From positions 1 to 5,518 of the forward strand of contig DMWU01000077.1 of the NCBI GenBank assembly GCA_003483125.1: a DNA stretch of 5,518 nt, read 5' to 3'. Each line of letters opens with the position of its first letter. The stretch's first letter is position 1. This DNA comes from Erythrobacter sp. Its GTDB lineage: Bacteria; Pseudomonadota; Alphaproteobacteria; Sphingomonadales; Sphingomonadaceae. Below, piece after piece: positions 1 through 5,059 of the stretch. The translations under genes were made by a program, and so were the position numbers. The notes under the pieces are model-generated. The model had not been told where the DNA came from. It worked only from the letters and a program-made list of their open reading frames with translations, and did not search any database.

Positions 1-830
1 CGGGCCGAGCCGAATGCCGCACCGGACAGGGCGTTCACCACCTGGTCGAGGTCGGCATCAGGCATGACGATGCCGTGGTTCTTCGCGCCGCCAAAGGCCT
101 GGACGCGCTTCGCATTCGCCGTGCCGCGCGAATAGATATACTGCGCGATGTCGCTCGATCCGACGAAGCTGATTGCGGCGATATCGGGATGATCGAGGAT
201 GGCGTCGACCATTTCCTTGTCGCCATGGAGGACTTGTAGCAGCCCCTCTGGCGCGCCCGCTTCAAGGAACAATTCCGCGAGCCGCACAGGGACGGTGGGA
301 TCGCGCTCGGACGGCTTCAGGATAAAGGCGTTGCCGGCGGCACATGCCATGCCGAACATCCACATCGGGATCATGGCGGGGAAGTTGAAGGGCGTAATTC
401 CCGCGCCAATGCCGAGCGGCTGGCGCATCGAATAGACATCGATGCCGGGGCCGGCGCCCTGCGTATATTCGCCCTTGAGTGCCTGCGGGATGCCGCATGC
501 AAATTCGATCACTTCGAGCCCGCGCTGGATATCGCCCTTGGCGTCTTCGACCACTTTGCCATGTTCGGATGAAAGCAGTTCGGCCAGCTCCTGCATATTG
601 GCCTCGATCAGTTCCTTGAACTTGAACATCACGCGCGCGCGCTTCTGCGGATTGGTTGCCGCCCATCCGGGCTGCACTTCTTTTGCAGTTGTGACAGCTT
701 TGTCGAGCAATGCCGCATCGCCTAGCGCTACCTCTGCCTGAACTTCGCCGGTTGAGGGGTTCCACACCTGGTGCTTACGCGTCGCAGGCCCGCCTGCACC
801 GCCAACCAGGAAATGATCTATCTGCCGCAT
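1..830 (-). CDS. mmsA: Methylmalonate-semialdehyde dehydrogenase (CoA-acylating), C-terminus cut off by window edge
   Basis: Cytoplasmic enzyme that oxidises methylmalonate (or malonate) semialdehyde with NAD+ and CoA to propionyl-CoA (or acetyl-CoA), the last step of valine, thymine and myo-inositol breakdown. The frame is open from the ATG at 830 to the edge, giving 276 full codons of a family that usually has about 500. Seen directly: an N-terminal start MRQIDHFLVGG; KGDIQRGLEVIEFACG (about 98-113), whose Arg103 probably matches an invariant substrate-binding arginine of the family; TPFNFP (146-151) with the ALDH-fold Asn149; KPSERDP (172-178); FVGSSDIA (222-229); and GSAR at the edge. The catalytic Cys should follow within about five residues, outside the window. 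GAAGGA (838-843 on the minus strand) lies seven bases before the ATG and supports this start. The gene lies 97 bp downstream of the LacI-type gene on the same strand, so it may be its target or co-transcribed. Further valine-catabolism genes may lie beyond the edge (inference). Confidence 0.95.
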   Translation of the reverse strand, partial: MRQIDHFLVGGAGGPATRKHQVWNPSTGEVQAEVALGDAALLDKAVTTAKEVQPGWAATNPQKRARVMFKFKELIEANMQELAELLSSEHGKVVEDAKGDIQRGLEVIEFACGIPQALKGEYTQGAGPGIDVYSMRQPLGIGAGITPFNFPAMIPMWMFGMACAAGNAFILKPSERDPTVPVRLAELFLEAGAPEGLLQVLHGDKEMVDAILDHPDIAAISFVGSSDIAQYIYSRGTANAKRVQAFGGAKNHGIVMPDADLDQVVNALSGAAFGSA

Positions 831-856
831 GAAATATTCCTTCTTAACTGCGACAC

Positions 857-885
857 TTTATGCCGCGTTCGATTTCGTCATGCAA
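857..885 (-). promoter_or_regulatory. Candidate promoter of mmsA
   Basis: Reading the minus strand, TTGCAT (885-880) and CATAAA (862-857) are separated by 17 bp. They match the sigma-70 hexamers at 3/6 and 4/6 positions. Transcription would start about 20 bases before the mmsA ribosome binding site. The -35 hexamer overlaps the word CTATTGCATG (888-879), which recurs in the other regulatory regions of this window. The match is weak, and this is an inference from spacing only. Confidence 0.35.
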
Positions 886-927
886 TAGCGAGTCTTTCCC
901 GAATTTTAGACCGCGCAAATTGATAGC

Positions 928-1953
928 TCAATCGCGCTGCGTGCTTGCCCGTTCGATCAAATCGACGGGCGCCAACGCAGGGCCATCGCTTGCTTCGTCT
1001 TCTCCCAGCACCTGGGCAACCATCAACTTTCCGGCAGTTTCAAGATCGGGTTTGATTGTGGTCAATTGCGGGCGCACATGGGCAGTTGCATCGATCCCGT
1101 CATAGCCGACAATGCCGACATCGTCGGGGATGTTGACGCCCAGTTCCTGCAATGCCTCCAGCGCGCCAAGGGCGATGAAATCGCAGGCAGCAAAGATCGA
1201 GTCATATTTCTTGCCGCTTTCGTGCAGGCTCTTGATCGCCTCGCGCCCTTGCGCAATCCGATTGCTTTCCTTCACCTCGGGTACGGCAAATGTGGATCCG
1301 CCCAATTCGCCCAGCGCCTCAGTGAATCCGTCATAGCGTTCCTGGAATTGGCGCTGCGCTGTCGCGATTGGCCCTAGGAAAACGGGCTTGCGATATCCCT
1401 TGCTCCAAAGATGCTCTGCCGCGAGCCTGCCGCCCGCGTGATTGTCTGACCTGACCGAGGGGGCATCATCGATGGGCAGGCCCCAGCAAATAGCATTGCG
1501 GCCAGGTTCAAGCTGGGACTTGTAATATTCCCATGCGGCCGGATTCTGCGTTGTGCCGATCACCACCATGGCATCGGCATCGCGTTGCTCGACATAGCGG
1601 CCGTAAAGCTGGTCTTCGCTGCCCTGGAAGGAGACCAGGGTTTCATATCCCCGTTCGGAGGCCGCACGACAAACGCTACCGAGCAGCGCATAGGCAAAGG
1701 GGTTCACTTCGCGCGCGCTATCTTCCGCACGGATGATGACCACCACGGCAATAATGCCCGTTTGCCCGCTACGCAGGCGCGACGCGCGCTTGTCAGGCAG
1801 GTAGTCCAGCTCCTTGGCCGCCGCCAGCACACGGTCGCGCGTTGCCTCGCTGATCCGCGTCGATCCGGTAAAGACGCGCGAAACTGTCGATTGGCTCACG
1901 CCAGCCTTTTCGGCCACATCCCAGGCGGTGCTGCGGAACCCCTGTTCACTCAT
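928..1953 (-). CDS. LacI-family transcriptional regulator
   Basis: DNA-binding repressor of the LacI/GalR family, full length at 341 residues. The N-terminal helix-turn-helix runs through AWDVAEKAGVSQSTVSRVF (10-28). The positions matching LacI Tyr17/Gln18 are Gln21/Ser22. The hinge region YLPDKRASRLRSGQ (51-64) keeps the leucine (Leu60) that LacI proteins insert into the operator centre. A periplasmic-binding-protein-like effector domain follows, with SDNHAGGRLAAEHL (169-182), FAACDFIALGALEAL (254-268), IPDDVGIVGYDG (275-286) and a closing LIERAST (332-338). GGGAG (1965-1961 on the minus strand) sits seven bases before the ATG. The effector is probably a sugar or a catabolic intermediate, but the sequence does not say which. 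The gene is on the same strand as mmsA, which starts 97 bp after its stop, so local control of mmsA and itself is a reasonable inference. Confidence 0.95.
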   Translation of the reverse strand: MSEQGFRSTAWDVAEKAGVSQSTVSRVFTGSTRISEATRDRVLAAAKELDYLPDKRASRLRSGQTGIIAVVVIIRAEDSAREVNPFAYALLGSVCRAASERGYETLVSFQGSEDQLYGRYVEQRDADAMVVIGTTQNPAAWEYYKSQLEPGRNAICWGLPIDDAPSVRSDNHAGGRLAAEHLWSKGYRKPVFLGPIATAQRQFQERYDGFTEALGELGGSTFAVPEVKESNRIAQGREAIKSLHESGKKYDSIFAACDFIALGALEALQELGVNIPDDVGIVGYDGIDATAHVRPQLTTIKPDLETAGKLMVAQVLGEDEASDGPALAPVDLIERASTQRD

Positions 1954-1966
1954 AAATACTCTCCCT

Positions 1967-1982
1967 GCCTGCTATTGCAGGC
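1967..1982. promoter_or_regulatory. Perfect stem-loop in the leader of the LacI-type gene
   Basis: GCCTGC, a TATT loop and GCAGGC form a perfect 6-bp stem with a 4-base loop. It starts one base upstream of the ribosome binding site (1961-1965) of the regulator gene. It could be an operator half of the autoregulatory region or an RNA hairpin that limits ribosome access. It contains the recurring word CTATTGCA (1972-1979). Confidence 0.45.
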
Positions 1983-1983
1983 T

Positions 1984-2000
1984 TGTGCATATTATGCACA
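1984..2000. promoter_or_regulatory. 17-bp inverted repeat, candidate operator upstream of the LacI-type gene
   Basis: TGTGCAT, ATT and ATGCACA form an exact inverted repeat with 7-bp arms, 31 bp upstream of the start codon. Its centre covers the candidate -10 hexamer, where a repressor would block transcription. Position and symmetry suggest autoregulation. Against this, LacI-type operators usually have a central CG step, which is absent here, so another regulator is possible. Confidence 0.45.
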
Positions 2001-2018
2001 GGCTGGTGACGGGGGCAA
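1989..2018 (-). promoter_or_regulatory. Candidate promoter of the LacI-type gene
   Basis: On the minus strand, TTGCCC (2018-2013) and TAATAT (1994-1989) are spaced by 18 bp, each matching the sigma-70 hexamers at 4/6 positions. The start would fall near 1980-1983, giving a leader of about 30 bases that includes the stem-loop and the ribosome binding site. The -10 lies inside the inverted repeat at 1984-2000. Confidence 0.4.
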
Positions 2019-2045
2019 TTGGGAAGCTGTGTTTAGCTGCGGCAA

Positions 2046-2075
2046 TTGACCCTCCGCATCCTTTGCTGCAAAGGC
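2046..2075 (+). promoter_or_regulatory. Candidate promoter of tRNA-Gly
   Basis: TTGACC (2046-2051) is a good -35 match (5/6). The -10 expected 17-18 bp downstream falls on the poor sequence CAAAGG (2069-2074). A GC-rich stretch GGCGCGCG (2073-2080) follows, like the discriminator of stable-RNA promoters under stringent control. The -10 region is also the right arm of a 15-bp inverted repeat CCTTTG-CTG-CAAAGG (2060-2074). The leader to the tRNA would be about 20 bases. The -35 is convincing and the -10 is not. Confidence 0.4.
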
Positions 2076-2101
2076 GCGCGTCTGCTGTCGCAGAGGCGCA
2101 T

Positions 2102-2175
2102 GCGGGTGTAGCTCAATGGTAGAGCAGGAGCTTCCCAAGCTTAAGACGAGGGTTCGATTCCCTTCACCCGCTCCA
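2102..2175 (+). tRNA. tRNA-Gly (anticodon CCC), CCA encoded
   Basis: Reads GGG glycine codons. The cloverleaf folds by eye. Acceptor arms GCGGGTG (2102-2108) and CACCCGC (2165-2171) pair fully. The D arm is GCTC-AATGGTA-GAGC (2111-2125). The anticodon loop TTCCCAA (2132-2138) places CCC at 2134-2136. The T arm is GAGGG-TTCGATT-CCCTT (2148-2164), then discriminator T2172 and an encoded CCA (2173-2175). The upper anticodon stem is weak: its outermost pair is G-A (2127/2143) and the next is a G-T wobble (2128/2142). The gene is 74 bases with a short variable loop. It faces the SDR gene tail to tail with no intervening base, and no T-rich terminator follows it. Confidence 0.98.
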
Positions 2176-2970
2176 CTACTTCGGCGGCATCCTGATCGCG
2201 CCATCGAGGCGGAACTGATGGCCGTTAATGTAGGAATTTCGCGCGATTTCGAGGACCAATGATGCGAATTCCTCGGGCTCACCAAGCCGCTTGGGGAATG
2301 GCACGCTGGCATTCAATTGTGCCCACATCGCCGGATTGCGATCCTTCATTCCCAGCATTAGCGGCGTGGCAAATATGCCCGGCATCACCGAATTTACGCG
2401 AATGCCGATATCCATCAGGTCGCGCGCCATTGGCAGGACGAGCCCGTTCACGCCCGCCTTGCATGATCCATAGATAACCTGGCCGATCTGCCCGTCTTGT
2501 GCAGCGACCGACGCAGTGAGCGTGATAGAGCCGCGCTCGCCATCGTCATTCACAGGATCTGCATTAGCCATACCCAATGCAGAAATGCTGGCGACGCGAT
2601 AGCTGGCCACCAGAACGCCGCGTGCGCCAAATTCGTAATCCTCGGTGGAAAGGCGTTTGTAGCCTCCAGTTTCCTTGTCATAGCCTAACGTCTTGCCGCG
2701 GCGGCTGGCCATTGCGCAATGGACAGTAGCGCGTTCCTGCCCATTGGCTGCGCGGGCAGCCTCAAAACCGTCAAGCACCGATTGCTCGTCCATAATGTCG
2801 ACATGGTGGAAAGTGCCGCCGATTGCCGCAGCATGAGCCTCGCCATCCTCGTCATTGATGTCAAAGATGGCGACCTTCATGCCGGCATCGGCAAATGCTT
2901 TCGCGCTGGCCTTGCCAAGGCCCGATGCGCCGCCCGTAACAACTGCGGCCATTCCCTCTTTCAATTCCAA
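2176..2970 (-). CDS. Divergent short-chain dehydrogenase/reductase, NAD(H)-type
   Basis: Cytoplasmic Rossmann-fold oxidoreductase of 264 residues, a normal length for a classical SDR; the substrate is unknown. Seen: the cofactor motif TGGASGLG (12-19); Asp37 at the end of the second strand (FDIND), which favours NAD(H) over NADP(H); VDIMD (57-61) contacting adenine; catalytic Ser154 in TASVAAQDGQIGQ; YGSCK (167-171) with catalytic Tyr and Lys; the PG motif MPGIFATPL (196-204); and a C-terminus FRLDGAIRM, as in 3-hydroxyacyl-CoA-dehydrogenase-like SDRs. Odd points: the usual NAG motif reads CAMAS (85-89), and the usual catalytic Asn of the NxxG helix appears to be Gly (GARG, 115-118). The start is TTG, chosen because a strong GGAGGAG lies seven bases upstream; the next in-frame ATG is codon 7. 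It is transcribed away from the PhoX-like gene. Identity as an SDR is firm; the reaction is not. Confidence 0.93.
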   Translation of the reverse strand: MELKEGMAAVVTGGASGLGKASAKAFADAGMKVAIFDINDEDGEAHAAAIGGTFHHVDIMDEQSVLDGFEAARAANGQERATVHCAMASRRGKTLGYDKETGGYKRLSTEDYEFGARGVLVASYRVASISALGMANADPVNDDGERGSITLTASVAAQDGQIGQVIYGSCKAGVNGLVLPMARDLMDIGIRVNSVMPGIFATPLMLGMKDRNPAMWAQLNASVPFPKRLGEPEEFASLVLEIARNSYINGHQFRLDGAIRMPPK

Positions 2971-2977
2971 CGCTTAT

Positions 2978-2984
2978 CTCCTCC
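2978..2984 (-). promoter_or_regulatory. Strong ribosome binding site selecting a TTG start
   Basis: GGAGGAG on the minus strand ends seven bases before TTG (2970-2968), ideal spacing for initiation there. From the in-frame ATG at codon 7 (2952-2950) the spacing would be 25 bases, too long. The site therefore decides the start of the SDR gene. Confidence 0.75.
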
Positions 2985-3000
2985 GGTGCATTTAGACTGG

Positions 3001-3018
3001 GTTTCATGTAGGTTTCAT
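3001..3018 (+). promoter_or_regulatory. Pho-box-like direct repeat upstream of the PhoX-like gene
   Basis: GTTTCAT-GTAG-GTTTCAT consists of two identical 7-base units starting 11 bp apart. The identity extends to nine bases, GGTTTCATG at 3000-3008 and 3011-3019. PhoB binds two CTGTCAT-like units with 4-base spacers, the same 11-bp period, and each unit here matches CTGTCAT at 5/7 including the core TCAT. It ends 61 bases before the ATG of a PhoX-family gene, in the activating orientation. A -10 in the expected place is weak (CTAACC, 3034-3039). The repeat is a direct observation; PhoB binding is an inference. Confidence 0.5.
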
Positions 3019-3079
3019 GCTTCTATTGCATGGCTAACCCAATGACCGGCACTGGCCAATGCTCAAAATGGAGTAAGAA

Positions 3080-4396
3080 ATGAGCGGTTCACTCGATCGC
3101 AGAAAATTCCTCGCCGCAACCAGCAGCGCATTTGCCGCACTCGCGGCGAGCGGATGCAGCATGCGCATGGCATCTGCAGGCACGCTGCCCGAGCCTGGAT
3201 ATGGCGAGCTGTTGCCTGATCCAGAAGGGCTGCTCGACCTGCCGCCCGGCTTTACTTACCGCGTAATCTCCAAATTCGGCGATCCTATGGATGATGGCGG
3301 AACCGTGCCCAATGCCGCTGACGGGATGGGCTGCTTCGACCTTGGCAATGGCAAACTGGCGCTACTGCGCAATCATGAGCTGAACGTGGGCCAGCCGGCT
3401 GGTGCGGAGCTGCAGAGCGGTTATGGTCGCGGGCCAGATGGCGTTGTCTTTCCGGGCGGCACCACCAATCTGGTGCTCGATTCTCAAACATTGAAGGTAG
3501 AGCGCCAGTTCCGGACACTTGCCGGCACGATCCGCAATTGCGCTGGTGGCGTCACGCCCTGGGGCACTTGGCTGACCTGTGAGGAACTGGGCCATCCATA
3601 CCTGCTCCAGCTTAAGGATCACGGATACGTGTTCGAGATCCCGGCCAATGCGACAGGTCTGGTCGATCCGGTGCCGCTTAAGGCAATGGGACGCTTTACG
3701 CATGAAGCAGCCTGCGTCGATCCGGCAACCAACATGATCTACATGACCGAGGACAATAATGAGGGGCTACTCTATCGGTTCATTCCCAATACGCCCGGGC
3801 GACTGACTGACGGCGGACGTCTACAGGCGCTGGCTCTGGAACGCGGCCCTACCGATGCGCGCAATTGGGAAGAGTCCATCGTTGAGGTCGGCCAGCGCTT
3901 CAAGGTGCGCTGGGTCGATCTGGATAATGTCGAGGCACCTGACGATGACCTTCGCGTGCGCGGCGCGGCGCAGGGCGCTGTCAAATTTGCGCGCGGCGAG
4001 GGCATCCATATGGGTGATGGAGAGCTCTATTTCTGCTCAACAAGTGGTGGTGCGGCCAGGCTGGGCCAGATATTCAAGCTCACGCCCGGCAAGGGACGCA
4101 AGGCTGATCGGCTAGAGCTGTTCTTCGAATCCGAAAGCGAGGAACAGTTCAACTATGGCGACAACCTGTGCGTGGCGCCGAACGGCCATCTGATTGTCTG
4201 CGAAGACCAATATGGCGAAGTGGTCGACAATTACCTGCGCGGTATCGATCCCGCTGGTCGGCCATATCCGCTGGGGCGGCTGCGCACGCAGACCGAATTG
4301 GCAGGTGCCTGCTATTCGCCTGACGGGCGTTGGCTTTTCGTCAACGTCTACGCGCCGACAGTCACGCTGGCGATCTCAGGCCCCTGGGCCGCCTGA
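3080..4396 (+). CDS. PhoX/DUF839-family protein, Tat-exported, putative metal-dependent phosphatase
   Basis: 438 residues. The N-terminus has a twin-arginine signal (DRRKFLAA, 6-13), a hydrophobic stretch, and ASGC (23-26) resembling a lipobox, so the folded product is probably exported by Tat and may be lipid-anchored at Cys26. PhoX enzymes are calcium/iron alkaline phosphatases with a beta-propeller fold that load metals in the cytoplasm before Tat export. Family blocks seen: LLRNHEL (95-101), PGGTTNLV (125-132), RNCAGGVTPWGTWLTCEE (152-169), FTHEAACVDP (206-215), YMTEDN (221-226), YFCSTSGG (317-324), DNLCVAPNGHLIVCED (361-376) and SPDGRWLFVN (413-422). It is clearly shorter than typical PhoX (often above 600 residues), so substrate and activity are uncertain. 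GGAG (3070-3073) lies six bases before the ATG. The Pho-box-like repeat upstream fits a phosphate-scavenging role. A membrane-protein gene follows after 26 bases, probably in the same transcript. Confidence 0.93.
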   Translation: MSGSLDRRKFLAATSSAFAALAASGCSMRMASAGTLPEPGYGELLPDPEGLLDLPPGFTYRVISKFGDPMDDGGTVPNAADGMGCFDLGNGKLALLRNHELNVGQPAGAELQSGYGRGPDGVVFPGGTTNLVLDSQTLKVERQFRTLAGTIRNCAGGVTPWGTWLTCEELGHPYLLQLKDHGYVFEIPANATGLVDPVPLKAMGRFTHEAACVDPATNMIYMTEDNNEGLLYRFIPNTPGRLTDGGRLQALALERGPTDARNWEESIVEVGQRFKVRWVDLDNVEAPDDDLRVRGAAQGAVKFARGEGIHMGDGELYFCSTSGGAARLGQIFKLTPGKGRKADRLELFFESESEEQFNYGDNLCVAPNGHLIVCEDQYGEVVDNYLRGIDPAGRPYPLGRLRTQTELAGACYSPDGRWLFVNVYAPTVTLAISGPWAA

Positions 4397-4422
4397 CTAC
4401 GGGCCAATAGGACCACTACATC

Positions 4423-4995
4423 ATGAGCTGGCTCGCGATCCTGCTGATGGCAGCTGCGGCGGGATTTGTCGCGACCAATGGCGGGCGCGCGCAGTGGCTG
4501 GTCGTGGGGCTTGCGAGAAAACTGGGGGCGTCACAGGGCCTACTGCTTAGCGCCTTGCTCGCATCGAGCGTTACGACGGCCTTGGCCGCATGGTTAGGAT
4601 CAATCGCGGCGTCTCATTTTGGCGAAGCGGCTCTGCAATGGCTTGCTGCCCTGGCGATGCTGGGCGCTTCTGCGGAATTGCTCTGGCCGGTTCGAATGCG
4701 CGAGGTGGACGAGCCGAACAGGTCGCTCGGTGCAATATCTCTCGTACTTATTGCAAGGCAGTTGGTCGACGCGCCGCGGTTGATTGTTCTGGCCGCGGCA
4801 ACGCAGCTCGGACCCGCCAGCCTGCTGGCCTTGGGAGGCGCGCTGGGTGCAGGTCTATGCCTCTGGTTCGGTTGGCGATTCCGCGACATCATCGACCGGC
4901 GATTTTCTGCCATCGCCACACGCTGGGCCATGGGCCTGGTTCTGCTTGTGCTGGCCGTGCTGCTAGGCGCAGAGGCAGTGAAACTGGCCGGATAG
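4423..4995 (+). CDS. Six-helix membrane protein resembling GDT1/TMEM165 (UPF0016) with degenerate motifs
   Basis: 190 residues, very hydrophobic, with six predicted membrane segments near 3-19, 39-62, 70-89, 102-125, 127-150 and 167-188. The second half repeats the first: LQWLAALAML (71-80) corresponds to TRWAMGLVLL (166-175), the duplicated three-helix layout of GDT1/TMEM165 Mn2+/Ca2+ exporters, and the length suits bacterial members. Their hallmark is E-x-G-D-(K/R)-(T/S) in the first helix of each repeat. Here the first site reads ATNGGRAQ (17-24), with the acidic residues gone. The second reads RQLVDAPRL (112-120), keeping only one Asp (116). A changed or lost ion specificity is inferred. 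AGGA (4409-4412) lies ten bases before the ATG, slightly far. It sits 26 bases after the PhoX-like gene and 64 bases before the 6-phosphogluconolactonase gene, all on one strand. The gene call is firm; the family assignment is moderate. Confidence 0.82.
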   Translation: MSWLAILLMAAAAGFVATNGGRAQWLVVGLARKLGASQGLLLSALLASSVTTALAAWLGSIAASHFGEAALQWLAALAMLGASAELLWPVRMREVDEPNRSLGAISLVLIARQLVDAPRLIVLAAATQLGPASLLALGGALGAGLCLWFGWRFRDIIDRRFSAIATRWAMGLVLLVLAVLLGAEAVKLAG

Positions 4996-5059
4996 GGATT
5001 ATTGGTCGCAGCTACGTATTCATACTGGCCGAATGGCGATCAACTGCTAGGTTAAAGCC

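Noticed and set aside
262..765. 167-codon open frame on the minus strand within mmsA
   Set aside because: It is a shadow in another frame of the strongly recognisable MmsA sequence, with arginine-rich low-complexity composition typical of such shadows in GC-rich DNA.
902..921. AATTT/AAATT inverted repeat after the LacI-type gene as a terminator
   Set aside because: The arms are only 5 bp of A/T with a 10-base spacer and no following T run, too weak for an intrinsic terminator.
2102..2175. tRNA gene as an integration site of a mobile island
   Set aside because: No integrase, no repeat of the tRNA 3' end seen in the window, and the adjacent SDR is complete with ordinary composition.
1992..2312. 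Open frame on the minus strand crossing the tRNA and the end of the SDR gene
   Set aside because: It contains the complete antisense of the tRNA, overlaps the SDR in another frame, and has no recognisable domain.
2985..3060. Promoter of the SDR gene on the minus strand
   Set aside because: No hexamer pair with acceptable spacing was convincing; TCTAAA (2997-2992) could be a -10 but has no -35 partner.
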